DNA of 64,000 nucleotides from Paragonimus westermani. Lineage: Eukaryota; Platyhelminthes; Trematoda; Plagiorchiida; Troglotrematidae. The position numbers were made by a program, and so were the translations under genes. Shown here piece by piece: positions 1 to 13,504 of this stretch. Location: NCBI GenBank assembly GCA_008508345.1, contig QNGE01000964.1:22730-86729 (forward strand), written 5' to 3'. The stretch's first letter is position 1. Every line of letters begins with the position of its first letter. Under the pieces are notes generated by a model. It was not told the DNA's origin. It saw only the letters and a list, made by a program, of their open reading frames with translations, and did not search any database.

Positions 1-3000
1 AGAGTTTGATTACCAAAAGTGCCTGTTGTATGCGATCGTTGGTGTCAAATGGTCCACGTTTGTTCGAGTTCCACATGGCTTATAAACAATAGGTCAGTTG
101 GATTGGGACTTTTGTAAGCAATATTTTTGCACGCACAAACGTATATTGTACAGCCTAATGCCTGTTGTTCATAATACAGGTATACTGATAGCTCTGGACT
201 AGGCTTGACGGTTCTTGAAATAGATTCGAGGCACGTTATCCGGCTTTATTCGCTGGCCAGTGTCAATCAAGTTGAAAACAATCGCGCTGTAAATGGAATT
301 TTTCGAACTATTGCAAAACCCTCCCCGGAGATATTCATGAGTTATTTCTGATAGACATAACGCGGTTCTTCCAACTTTACAACAAGGCATCGGATGATAA
401 ACGAAAAATGATGAAGAAAACCTTAGCAAACTATCCTTCAGTTGCCGCACCGAAACTGGTCAGCTAGTAAACACTACGGTGACATGTTGCAGGACAGACA
501 CAGTGAAAGGCATTGAAAGTTTAGTAAGCGATAATTTCACTAGTAATCTTACCCTTGCGTTTTAAAAATGGGCTTTTCCCGATACCTGGATGAGTTCACA
601 CTTCATTTTTGGATGCATGCTTCAATCTAGGAATCTCTAGGGGCACTGGTTTTGATGTTATGTGACTCAAACATGCTGAATTTTGTTTATTTGGTGTATT
701 CGGTATGTAACTACTTTACATTGTGTGTTGGAGATGGCAAACCATGTTCCGTTTGTAATTCAGAGGAACATTGTTGAGAAAGTGCGCGCATTCGCCAGCC
801 TGTTTCTTCCCATGAAATGACCTTTAAACCGATTAATCTGTTCTACGAAGTAGGAGAATTCCCACAGAAGGTAGTCTGTTGTTATCGTGTTTCAGTGGTG
901 AGCCTAATGTTGAGATGCACCTTCGTCACTTATTAATTACTGAATTGCGGTAAGACGAGTGTGAAAAATATGCCAACGGAAGTTGAACACCATTCACAAT
1001 TGATCGCGACTGTTGCATTCCCACACTCTTCAGTCAGTCCCTTTTGAGGAGGAGCAGTATACTCGAGTTTCGTTCTTACTAGAGGTCGTCAGTAGTGCAC
1101 ATCCTTGCCACGGCCGAAACTACAACTCCGGCCGCGTGTTTGTGGTCCAACGACATTGACCACCACGTCATTGATCTCACGTTGAGTACGACCGATTTAG
1201 CATGATTGTACACTCGACTAGTTTCAGTTGTGGATACTGCTCAAGATATCTGGCCGTCCAGATAGGAGACGGAGTTATTGGTTGTTAACTACAACCGATA
1301 ATCCAGCGAATAGGAATTCTCATCAAAGTTAGTATTTCTTTTCGAAAGAGACCTGTTGTAAGGTTTATGTGTGTGCAAAGGGCGCTGTCGGTTGTGTGCA
1401 ACTTTTACATTATATCTACCAAAATTCTCTATTGCTTTTCAGCACTTTTCTACTAGCTGTCCACATAACTCTTCTGTAAAAAATTTCGACAAGTTTGGTA
1501 GAAACGGCGACTGTCCAGGGCCTATGTGAGGCGCATGTTCCAGCAGTGAAAGTCAGATGCAGAAAATTCGATATTTGTGTCTTCACTCAAAAGGACGATC
1601 AAATTAAGAGGCCAGCAATAGGCCAGTGCGTGTCTGAATTACTGGTCGTTTCACACACCAATAAAATAACTTCCGGTGTACGTGTGACCGGAGGTCATGT
1701 TTACGCGTTTTGCATTGTACACTAACAACAATTTGGCTTTCAATGGTCTCCAAAAACACATAAGAACAAAGTGAATGAAAGGCGAATGGAACAGAGTTTG
1801 AGTAAAACAGAATGAAAATACTGTTTTAAAATTACAAGTTCCACGTAAGGGAATGCCGGCAAATTGCACGCTGACATTTATAAAACTGCACATAATGCTT
1901 ACTTATTATCACGGTTGAGTTATTTGAAATGATGCACTAACGCCGAATATCTGTGTATAGTCCTGTTTTGTTTAGGGCATTAGTCCAGGCACATAGTCCT
2001 TGCTATCAGACACATGAATGTTAGAAATTATCCTGTAGGGTCTTTCGCCAAGTCGATCTTCTTCAAGGTTTTGTCGTCACTCTTGATACACACGGTTTCC
2101 ACTCTTCACAAACCCACACTATCTTGAAATGTTTGTATCCTGTCGTCATATAGATACATCTGACAAACACAAGCCGTCTCTAATACCCCAAAACGTTTTC
2201 TCGAAAACCAAACGACTTTGGTCTCCACGTTATTTGTTTTTGATCACTGTAAATTCCTGTCAGACCGTTATCATTTTCACAATCAACTGTCCTTTCCTTA
2301 TCACCTTTTAAGTGCTGACAAAATCTCGGTTATCTTTTTCTTACCAGGGGATCCGAATAGAAAATTGATGACCATTTGAGTGAGGTTTGAATAGGAGCTG
2401 ATCAGATGCACACTGCTAACGAAAAAATATGATACTAAACTCGTTAACTATCAATCCATGCAGCTAGCGTTCAATGATCGATAATATGTAATCCTGAAGA
2501 GGCAAGTCTTTATCAACCCCGTCATATGTGACAGAACAGGCCAAAATTTGTGACAGGGTAAGACGGTGTACACCTCGCAGGGCAAGTACAAATCATGAAG
2601 AAAGGTGGATGAGCGTTTAGTTTTCGGGGAAGCAGCTCCTCATTTTAAACAATAAATCTGTTAATCGGATAAAGTCACCTTGATGATCCCGTCACTCCGC
2701 TCGTGAAGTTATCCAGCAATCATAGTTCCATAGTAATGATGTTCACCGAAGCAACTAAGCAGGTGTCACGCTCTTGGTTTCTGCTAGCAGAATGCTGACA
2801 CAATCATTCTGAATATGGTGAAACCGACATTACTTATCCACCCCATTAAGTATCCTTACGACAGGCGTTCATTGCCTCACCAAATAAGCTGAACGTACAC
2901 AACTGTTTGTTTCCTGCGGTCCATCGGTGAAGGTGAATGAAACAGTATCAGTTTGTAATCCGTGTGTTTTCTTGTCTGTTTCTTTCCTAACAGCTGGTCC

Positions 3001-3418
3001 ACGAGAATTACAATATCTGAGAAAGTTTTGGTATGGTGGCCAGTAACCTTTCGATTTCGATAAAACAACTTGTTTGCATAACATATTCTTAAGAATAACC
3101 TATGCTTAGTTGGATCTGCACCCTGCCTGTAGGAAAAATTTGCTTGAATCATCTAACATTTAGCCAGCTTTAATGCGCTACGTTTAGTAACCATAGATGA
3201 TTTCTATTGCCATAGAAGTTTTAACGTCCATGGCATAAATGAAAGTCAGGATGGAGGGATTTCGGCGAAATGGATGCTTTGGGTGGAATGGAGATACAAA
3301 TATGGGGTGTGGTCGCCGTAAGAATTGTAGTTATTGTACTCAGTTAAGTGTGCATTGGTTCGCTGCACGTAAGTATCATATGTACTTAAAGGGCGATATT
3401 CCGGAGTACACGCCATTA
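1..3418. other. No recognisable gene or repeat
   Basis: I find only short open frames (under 95 codons) with no family resemblance and no convincing splice-bounded exon. The minus-strand frames at 2869-3152 overlap in two phases, and neither resembles a known domain. This is treated as intergenic or intronic DNA. Confidence 0.5.
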
Positions 3419-3419
3419 A

Positions 3420-5466
3420 CCCGCCGAAAATGTTCGCAGAATCAGGGAAGACGGGTGGGGGAACAAAGGTGAGCGGATGCAGGTCATCCCCGATCTTGGA
3501 CGACGCAAGCAGACGTACGATTCCCTTAAGGCGATTTTTGGTCCACCCGTCCAGTCTACCAAAGCATTGTTTGACGTGGACACCAGCTGTTCGTGCATCC
3601 AGCCAGCGGACACCGTGGGGGTTTGACCCAAACATTTTGGTAACCTACTAAACCGTCCTGCTACCATTAATTGGGTGACTGTAAGCAGTCTACTGCAGCA
3701 GGCCGTGAAAACTTCACTTGCTCTCGCCCCGGATCTACCATATATTCAGAGAGCGGTTGGAAAATTGCACAGTGGAAAGGCTGCAGGTGAGAACAAACTG
3801 CCAGGTGAAATAGTGAAGAATGGCGAAACAGCGTTGGGACGTGCTTTGTTATGGCTGGTTTACTTTATCTGGAAGCAGGGAATGTTGTCACAAGAGCTAA
3901 AGGATGTCTCATTTTGACGTTTATTTGAAGGTGAGGGTAGCAATTAATGCCAATTTGGACACTGTGGTATTAGTCTGCTGAGCTGTACAAGCAGTTCGTG
4001 CGCAAGGATCTTTTTGAACCGAATGAGTGGGGACCTCCTAGGGGCCAGTGTTCTTGAGCAACAATGTGGATTCCGGCCGAATCGCAGTACGATCGACCTG
4101 GTGTTCGCTGCTCGGCCGGTTAGGGAGGAGTGGCGGGAACGCAACTAGCCCCTGTATACTCTCCTCGTGAATTTTACCAAGGCCTTTGATTCCGTTAGCC
4201 GCAGACAGTTGTGGACAGATCTTGGTAAGGTTAGATGCCCAAGTGAGTTCGTCAATTTGATTAAAATGTTGCATGTGAACATGAAGGCGAAAGTACAATC
4301 GTGTTGACCGATCTCTGATGACTCTGACATCGTCACTAGCGTTAACCATGATTGCCCTAGCCCCAACCTTAACCCGTTTACATTTGACTCCCATGCTGAC
4401 AGTTCCACTTCAGCACTCGGTGGAGGACGGCGTTGAGGTGGAATACCACAGGGACGAACACCTGCTGAACATTCGACGTTTCAGCGCCCCTAACAGCCTA
4501 CATGTTTCAACGAGGCGCAAACTTCTGTTCACACGTAACAGAGTACTTTTCGCAAACAATGGAGACGAACCACGGCGAGTAGCCACAGCTTCCAACTTTA
4601 GACTGGATATCAACACAGGAAAATCATTTTCTTTCTTTCAGCATTCTTCAGGCAGAAGTGCTTTTCCTCCACTTGCGTCTCAGATTTGCATCAATGGAGA
4701 CGTTGTCGACAGCTGCGCAGATTTCTAGTATTTGGGTAGCAACTTATCAACAGGTTTATTCGAGGACCGCAAGTTACGGGCTCCTGTGGCAAGGCTGGTT
4801 TTGCATTCGGACGTCTTGAAATATTTTTGAAAGAACCACAGTATGAAGATGAACACTAAGCTCTGTGTCTACTGCTCAATGGTGATGTCTATATTGTTGC
4901 ACGGCACTGAAACCCGGGCATTGTATCAGCGGAGCGTGCAATATCTGAGCTGTTTTAATCCACAATATATAAGACGCCTCTCAGGTATCCGGTGGTTAAA
5001 CATGACTCCAAACACTGAGGTAACGCAGCGAGCGGACATGGGCGAGATGGAAGCCATGCTGATGCTGAATCAGCTTTGTTGGCTGGGTTAAGTCCGTGGA
5101 ATGGACGCGACCGGATTCCGAGTCGACTGCTGTACGGCCAATTGGAATCAGGTAGGCGGAATCCTGGTCATTAAGAGCGGACATGCCGTGATGTCATTCT
5201 GGAAAGTATTCCGCTTTTTAACATTCATCTTGCGAAGATTTAGTGTTGAACGCGATGATTGGGAATAATATGATCGGATTGGGTGTCTGCAAGTTCAGTG
5301 AAGAGTTATTGCGCGTCTGAGGACGAAAGCGCGTTGTACTCAAGGGAACAACCGGTGTCATAGGTCGTGGTAATATGACTATATGGCGGTGCGATCTGTG
5401 CGGCTGCGAATGCGTTGGCTGCTTCAGATTAGTAAGCCACCAACCTACTCACAGAACATCGTCGAC
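3420..5466 (+). mobile_element. Degenerate non-LTR retrotransposon, RT domain and C-terminal zinc finger
   Basis: Conceptual translation across frame breaks follows the order of a LINE reverse transcriptase. A pre-RT stretch (TYDSLKAIFGP near 3512-3545) is followed by an N-terminal RT block (3675-3917, SGKAAGENKLPGEIVKNG). Next comes the fingers/palm block near 4050-4300, with EQQCGFRPNRSTIDLVFAAR and then NFTKAFDSVSRRQLW. The thumb region follows (4430-4470 VEVEYHRDEHLLNIRR, 4720-4745 SCADF-stop-YLGSNLST, 4843-5091 with ILLHGTETRALY and IRRLSGIRW). At 5391-5450 a C2H2 finger appears (CDLCGCECVG...LVSHQPTH). Stops (for example in GVRW/VGV near 3626, 4147 and 4304) and frameshifts make it a dead copy. 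The Y-x-DD catalytic box is not recognisable. LINEs ending in a C2H2 finger after the RT are common in flatworms. The clade (CR1 or jockey-like) is not assigned firmly. Confidence 0.85.
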
Positions 5467-5499
5467 CGAGAGACAACAAGTATGTTGGGCCCAATAAGT

Positions 5500-8400
5500 T
5501 GTATCAGTTATGTTCACCGCTCCTGTTCGCATTGACCAACGACCACCTTCGATTTTTAAGTCACCCGCTTCCCTTTTCAGAAACCTGGGTGTTTGTCGTC
5601 TCATACCTTTCTTTTTGCTGGTGTGCTGTATGGTGATTGTCCTGTTTGGTTCCTTCCGGTGCAACCTTGCATTTGTTTTTCTTCCAGATATTCTCTACAG
5701 TGCACTAACGAATACTTATGTGATGTACAAGTTTTTGTACAATATATTCAATATTTTTCTGCTCGACTCAGATTTTATCATTGGGGTCTCTCTATTTACT
5801 TCCCGAGATGTGGGGATTTCCGTTTCGTTCTATCCCGCCAATTGGCTAACCAGCATTGGTCATCTGAACCACAAGGGTCTCACTAATACGTTCCATGGTC
5901 TTAATCCTTCGAGTTTACACTGGGTATGTGGTGTGTTTGGGTGGAACCATAAGTGGTGCGGTGCAAACTACCTGTCAATATTCTGCAAGAAAAATCCAAA
6001 TTCCGTTAATACCCTTTTGTTTCGCGAATGAACCGTAGCAACTTTACCGACTGTACTCCCACTGAGTCTAGTGACATTAGCGCGAAATATGAATCTTTTT
6101 CGAGACTGTCCATGATTAAGATGAAGAACAAAATGGGCTGTCGGTTTTCGCAACGTTTTCTTTCAGAGCAGGTAAATACCACATATTACTTTACCACGAG
6201 TAAATCGGAATCACTCAACGTCCGAAAGGTCGAAGTCTCTTTGGCGCAGAGTGCTTGGCTTTGGCTGACTTCTGCTTAGCAGTTCACCAACTAAAAGGTG
6301 AAACCAAACCACACTTTTGGCGAACTCACTTTAGGAGTGGAACAGACCAAGAACTCGGAAGGCCTATTAGAATGTGAAAGACTAACAGTCTCATCGTCTG
6401 AATAAAGGATTTTATTCGTATACCCAGACTAATTGGAACGAGATAACCTGGACGACAGGAAAATACTATGGAACACAGACGAGGAGCTAAGAACTGGAGT
6501 GAGTTGAAACCACACTAGCAAGCACAGGAGGCCTGAACGCTTCCTGATACTATAAAGTGATGACGGTTCTATTGGCGCTTGTGCCGAAATGTGACCGAAA
6601 GAAAGAAGTTAGCTGACATTTCTTAATCGCCTTGTGGGTCCTCTGAACCACCGAGACTTAGAAATGTAATTAATCTCAGTGTTCTCCTGCCGAAATGAAA
6701 GAGTATATAAAGATGATAATATCTGGTTTATCAATGTAAACTCGCACGAGCGTTCAAATCGGCCCATTGTATCAGACAACAAATCGAGTTTGTCCATTTA
6801 TCCAAACTCAATTCATGGAGTGCCTTTGGAGTCATTTTGAGCAAGATGCTCTTAGGGATATATAACTGTAAACTCTGTCAGCGAGGTTGATGGTTTCATT
6901 GTGTCGTCTTTAGGAGCAGAGGGCGCGGTAGATGGTGTAAAAAACATTGTGGATGAGTGGCTAGGAACTTGATTCATGTGAACTGGACATCGCCTGCAAA
7001 AGATCATAGCTTTCACATCCATATAGACATTTTGTTCAATCCTTTTTGAAAAGAAGCATTACACACACCTTTTTCCATTGTTAAAATGTGTCAGTAACGC
7101 ATGTTCATGACGCGATTGGAATTTGAAATCCCATCAATTCTTTATGAAACAACCTCGTTGAACACCGTGACGCTGACTTCACATCAGGCAACCACCAAAT
7201 CATCACATCCGAGTTGTCAGCCACAGTCCCACGTGAGTAATACCGAAGTTGTTTGATCGAATCGAGAATATGATCATAGTTCAAATCCTGATTATGGTGA
7301 CAGTCTGTACTACAGACGAGATCTAGTAAGGGTAAAGCTTGAGCTTGGTGCTCCTTTTTAAAATGGGTCGCCTGGAGTGTCCACGTGAATGAGAAGCTGC
7401 AAACATTTGAGGTGTGTGTGTGCTGTCGGAGTTTTAATAACAGTTGTCAAGTGGTTATTAAATGGTTTTTAATGCACGATGAATCTAGTTTCATTTTGAG
7501 ACATCGGACGCAGTTACTTCAGTTTCGCGTCACCTGTTCCAACCACTGCAGCCCAGTAGTTGGGATGCATGAGTAAGAGAAATTGGTGCTAACAGACTGG
7601 GGTTTCTAAGCCGTATTCCGATCGCTTGTGCAGCCCTCAATAATTGAAGTCCCATTCCTCAGGTGTGAAGTGGTAGATCAGTTTAAGTGCAACGCCCACT
7701 TTAGCCCCCTAATCACAAGTGACCTACTGGACTGAAATTACACCGACATTCCTTCATTACTATCTGGTCATTAAACAGAAAGACGTGGTTTTCACGAATT
7801 CCTTTTGATAGGTAGTTTGACGTGCGACCGAAGTAATTGACTCCATAGGAACAAGAACGGAACGGAATAGGCACGACGCTATTTATTGTGCGTTGCGAGT
7901 TATAAAATCATTGCGGTATTCATTTTGACAGTATTTTTGTGTGTAGAAGGTCTAGAACATTTCGTCTAGCAGGCCATCAGTACAAATATTACTGGTTCAC
8001 TTTACTAGGTATCTTGTCAACTTCTGTTGCTACTTCACTAGTAAAGGCTGTGAAAATGAATGTACTGACCAATCACAATCGTTCTTCAGCGTAGATTTCA
8101 CTGAATTGATCCATCTGGAGGGCTAAACAGAGCCTTAACAAATTATTGGCCTTCCAGTATGCTCTACTTCCATGGGGAATCCCAGCCTTTTGTGGTCTGT
8201 TTCAGCTAGTGGCAACAGTGAATCGACAACTGTCTTAACACAACTGGTGAACGAAGCTCGCGTATTTGCATTCACGTACGTTATCGGGTTTCAAAACTAC
8301 GGGGCGAGTGAACAGTATCCATTTTCACCTCATTTAATTTATGTTTAACTGATGACAAGTTACACGAAATCGCAGTAATCTTCATCGGTAATATAACAAT

Positions 8401-10010
8401 AAAATTATACTTATACCTTGTCAGGAACCATTCATTACTAGTGCTACAATATCTACATATTCATTAGGTTCAATCAGGCTCCAAAAAGGACTAGTTTACC
8501 CGGTTTCGACTTCTGATGAGCTATTCAGGTACAGCTAAATAACATGTGATCTGCCGTTGGAACAACCACTCATATTTTCCGCATATTTATTCGTAGGACG
8601 TAACGCTTATTGGACATGGTGTAATGGAACAAAACTGGATTGCAGATACAAATGCCAAAGGTTGAAATACGTCAGTAATTCCAAACGTGAAAAATAAGCT
8701 TTTGCTCAGTCGGAAGTGAATAGCAAAGTAGTTCGAAGTTTAGAAAAAGCAGGCGAGCGTCCGTATTCACCACCTAACTTGTCCACGCACGAGGCATAAA
8801 GAAATCTAACACGTGACCACAAAAAAATCGATTAGGTCAACTGAGCTGCGCTAGAAGACTGATAGATCAGGTAAATCCGCAGCATATCGATTGTTCTTAT
8901 GAAAGTGAAATTAACGAAAACTATAAAGTATTCGCTGTTATTCGAAGACAGCATCATTTAAGTGACCGAGAAGATAAATCAAAAGTCGAGGAATTCATGA
9001 CCCAACCTGACTAATCATGAGTAAATGAGAACCATACAGCAGCAAGATTTCCACAATAATGACGTTATTTTATGCAATGAATTCTTTAGTTTTTGGGCTG
9101 TTGGGTGGCTTTTTATGCAGGTGCATAAGACAGCTAGGTTACTGAGGGTGAATGATGCAGGACAATGGTAGATATATGACGTATATGATAGAAAAATTAA
9201 AAATACGCTGTCCACAAACTACAAGGAGAGCAGGGCAGAATACACTTCGTCCGTGCGCTCATCAACCATTTCGAAAATCATTGTGGATTGTTTTTTCACA
9301 AACAAAAATGATCACACCATCCTGTAAATATCAGCCTCCAGCTTGGCTGTGGTAAACAATGACATTCAAGGTTGTTCTCACAAACATCCACATAGATTGC
9401 AATGTGTTGCCAGCACACCATTCAAACGTCATCGATCCATGTTTGGTCACATACTGTCGGAGAAATTGGAGCCATGAGGGACGATGCTCGATGCCTCGTG
9501 ATTGGCCAGGCTTACCGATCTGTCCGATGGGTAACTCACTGAGTTATGCCAGTGTTCTAAGGAGTCAGGTTACACTCAAAATGGTATCGCAAGCTACCGG
9601 TCCGGTTTACACCCGTAGCTAGAAGCGCTGGACATTAATGATGTTGGACAGTTAACGAAACAAGATATGGCAGTGATCGTATTGCAGCCTTATTCTGATA
9701 AGAGCCACCACTATAAAAAAAATTGCAATTTTGTTCAGAAAGCCGCTTTACAACAGACTCAGTATTTCGACAGTTCGTGGTGTCTTACAATCTGTTCTAA
9801 CGGTAATAAAGATATCGAAATGTGTCGCTCGCGTACATAAGGTTCAGTGACAAATAAGTTTAAACTGCCGTTTATGTGAAACGATCGATTCCAACTATAA
9901 AGTGTAGACAAGCGAGAATTTGCTATAGTATGACTTCCATCGCACTCACATCATCCGGTGGGTTAACTCATTCTATTGCAGAAGGAACGATGCACACGCG
10001 CACACACAGA
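5500..10010. other. No recognisable gene; one long orphan ORF
   Basis: The only sizeable frame is a 173-codon plus-strand ORF at 5510-6031, directly after the LINE. It has hydrophobic stretches near residues 30-75 but no family resemblance, and an overlapping frame at 5593-5886 is also open. From 6031 to 10010 I see nothing beyond short chance frames. A weak LINE-like string (MFGHILSEK, 9438-9465) has two stops soon after it and was not called. Confidence 0.45.
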
Positions 10011-10014
10011 GATT

Positions 10015-10290
10015 CCAGAAATCATCATCACAGACAACAGCACATCAGTGGTTCACACTGATTATTAACTGCCATACAACCGTGAAGAAAAAAGCAAACC
10101 CAATGTAGGAAGAGAAGAAGGGAATGGGGTGGGACACAACTATTAAAAAACCTCTGCACCTATATTCAAAAATTCAACATGAAGGCGCCTACACCTTGCA
10201 AACAAACAACCGAGGTGTAAGTGAATGTAAGGTGGCATCAGTGAGACAGTTTCCTTACGAATTTCACTGTCCCGCGTCACTGACTGCACT
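10015..10290 (-). mobile_element. 3' end of an RTE-type retrotransposon (untranslated tail)
   Basis: About 220 bases from 10078 resemble the tail segments at 46545-46780 and 58340-58570 (shared AAGCAAACCC, AAACAAACAACCGA and TTCAACATGAAGG-like blocks). On the minus strand the copy ends near 10020-10033 in a GAT-rich tract (plus strand AAATCATCATCACAG). Such short-repeat 3' tails are typical of RTE elements. Only the 3' untranslated end is present, so this is a 5'-truncated insertion. Confidence 0.7.
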
Positions 10291-10299
10291 CAATTAAAT

Positions 10300-13200
10300 A
10301 AACCACTCACATTCTAACAAACGCGTCTTGATTGTGATACTTTTCTTTCTGGTCTGGTCAAAAACCTGATAAGCTGACAAGCCACCAGACTGCAACACAT
10401 GTCTGATCAAGAATAGTAAACAAACATTCAAATGCCTATGAGACAGTCGTGTTCTTGTTTGCTAGTTCATTAGATTGACTGGAATAATATCACAACACGA
10501 ACGTGGCCACCGGTGGACTAGCGATTTTGCGTGGCTATTGAGATCAATGGTGTATTCCACTGAGGTGTGCTTCTTATAAGTACTGCTCTTTCCACACTGG
10601 GTCACGCTGATTGTCTTAGGTGGCACTGAGAGAGGTGGGTGATGGTATTTTGGCTGTAGATTTTTTGAGGGGTTTAAGGATAGGTCATCAAAACCAGGAT
10701 TATTTCGTCGGACCCACTTCGACATCACATCTCGTCACTATGGGATTGAACATGGAAAGACACACTGAAAATGAATAAAGATCGACATAGCACACATAGG
10801 TGCAACACTTCAGTTGACTGCGTTTCGGCTTGGTTGTTTGGGTTTTTCAATTTTGACCTGATAAATCATTATTTTTCGAAATTAAAAGACGAATCACACC
10901 AAGTTTTCCAAAGCAAGACTTGGTACATTCCGATTACATATTCAGGCAGGTACTTAACTTCAGAAATCGTAACGAAGATCCAGAGGGTGGGATTAATGGC
11001 TTGAAAGACAAGACGAACAGGCCAGTCTGCCAAAAATACGGAAATAGTGGTTACTTGGAGAGCTGCATTTCCAGTACGAATGTACTTTGAACGTACAGGA
11101 GGAATGTGGCGTCCAATATCCGAAGCTCGAACACACCGAAGGATGTAGCTCTAGTTGTTTCAAATGATAGGGCAAGCGCCACAAAACTCTGAATTTGTGA
11201 CCTGATCGGGAAAAGAGCTTTTCTACTTATGATGTTGAGAACTCTCCGTCAGCCTCCATACAACCATCAGATGCTTATATTCGTGCCACCGGTCATTTGG
11301 GAATGTGCTCTTTGATGTCAGTAGCTAGTCTTCGGTTTGACCTCTTCATATAGTTCATGCCGAGGTTACACGGTTGAAGCTGACAGCGTTTGTAACCAAC
11401 GGCTTGAACTACCAAAATGTGTTCAGCCTGGCAGGCGACATTAAGTGTTTTAATTAAAGTAGTTAATTATGCTGACCGCCTAATGATGTTATTCAGCTGC
11501 CACTTGTATCGCTGATTAATTTCCAACGCGGCAAATGCTCAGTTAGCACGTAAAGCTCATGATCATCGTAGACTACCTTACCCTATTAACTGTTATGCTA
11601 GTCATGCATGTGGTGTTTTGAGATGGCGTTGCGAGACGGTCGCAGTGTTCACGCGATCACCCTAGTCGACAGGCCAAACAACGCAACTTTGTATACCTCA
11701 TCGTCACAAACAGACCCCGCTTCGGAACCACCGGACTTCAGTAGCAATCGGACGTACTTCCGTCCCTACACATGTCAAAGGCAAACCAAAGTAACATATG
11801 CTTTCGTTATTTCCCCTACATTCTCAGTAATATTAAAGACTGGTGAAAGTGTGTTACCAAAATAGATAGAACGTCTCACAGTCTCCATAGGAAAACGACT
11901 CCGTCAGAAAATAGCGCACTAAAGACGTAAGCATTTTATACTGATCAGCCGAATACTTCACTTCATTCAGCATGCTCTACATGTTTTTTGACAGAGTGTG
12001 AGTGAAAAGCAGTATTAATTGTACACTATGCCGATCAACTTATCACCAAGGGAAGCATTAAGGTAAACAGGATTCTTTGGTACACCTTCCTGAAAGTACC
12101 AAATGACAGGTTTGAACGAGAAGGGAGAGAGAAGACAGTCCTAGCAAATACAGGGTTAGGTGAAGACAGTCGGTGGAAATATTCGCAACTTCCCACCATC
12201 CTTTTAGTCTAAGCACATAATGGTCTTGAAAGACTCACAGTATTCTAAGGAACTCCTTAAAGAGAAAGGCTGTCCCAGATAATACTACGGAAGGTCGATT
12301 AAATTATAGACTGTGAGTTCAAGAAACTCATGACAGTCAGGTGTCAAAGTGTTGACGATCCAATTTCCAGGGAATGTACAGCATTTAATCAGTGCATGTG
12401 CCATCAAGTCAGAATCTTATCCACTCAGTGAAGTTGTTTTTCTTTCGATCTGAAGGATCACGTTAAAGCCATACTCATGGAGTTTCTGCTTTGTGATTGT
12501 CTTACTATCTTCGGATCACCTTAAGTAACGTTCTATCACCACACGTGAATAAAGAAAACGAGAGGAGGTCTTGCGAAGGAGCCCATTTAAGTTTCAACAG
12601 TTTACACTGAAGAGCTACCCAGTCTTCTGACAGAGACTCTCAGAGTGTAATAAAAGAGTACGTTGGCCACGTCGATTACGAATAGCTAGCAACAAACGAA
12701 TCATTTTTCATAAATGATTTAATTAACAGTAGACAGACGATCAAAATAATCAAGATTGAAAAAGAATAGCACTACAGTTGTTGGGTAAATAGACTGACTT
12801 CATCTCATTCGGTATTCCGTTCAACTATTGCTCACGATCTCTCTGTGGACTTTTGAGGGCATTCGCCCAAGTTTTCCGCCGACTATTATCATACTCAGAG
12901 ATACATGGAGCCGGACCATTCAGCCAACAGCTTCAATGAAGTGATATATAAACACTTCTACACAGCTGTATAGCTTCCTCGAAACACATAGGTTATTAAA
13001 ATAAACAGTCAAATTGGTTATTAATATTATTATTTCGAAGTATGTTAGGTTTTTGTAGCTTTCTTATCTATAACTGCCAGCAATCAGTCGTTTCTAACGT
13101 AATCCTCATTAGAATTTCACCTGACTATCTTAAATTCACGAGATGATGATTCTTGCGCAAGCGACACTGGCGGCATAAAGACCACAAGATGCATCAGTTT

Positions 13201-13420
13201 GCAAGAGTATCATCAGCAGTTGTTTTCGTACAACAAGCATATCATCCAGCGCCTCTGTTCGGGTGAAAAACAACATTTTGAGTGCTCATATCGTAAGGAG
13301 CTTTGAAGGCATCTAGGTGGGTTTCAGACACTCGATAGAAGCACCAATTCGCGCGTCTTCCGAAGCATAAGAAATACTTTTGATTGGAACGTACACCGAT
13401 ATATTGCTTCTTTGTGCTGA
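10300..13420. other. No recognisable gene or repeat
   Basis: Short unconnected frames only. The 85-codon ORF at 11608-11865 is not recognised and has no splice or repeat context. Confidence 0.45.
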
Positions 13421-13422
13421 CA

Positions 13423-13500
13423 CAACTCAAACGGTGTAAAAATTTTAAATATAACTTCGCAACTCAAACGGTGTAAAAATTTTAAATATAACTTCGCAAC
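13423..13500. repeat. 37-bp tandem repeat, about two copies
   Basis: The unit beginning CAACTCAAACGGTG and ending ATAACTTCG occurs at 13423-13459 and again at 13460-13496 without mismatch. A partial third start (CAAC) follows. Exact identity suggests a recent slip duplication. Confidence 0.9.
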
Positions 13501-13504
13501 TACT

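Noticed and set aside
5510..6031. 173-codon ORF with hydrophobic segments
   Set aside because: Two phases are open together and there is no recognisable family; likely chance in T-rich sequence.
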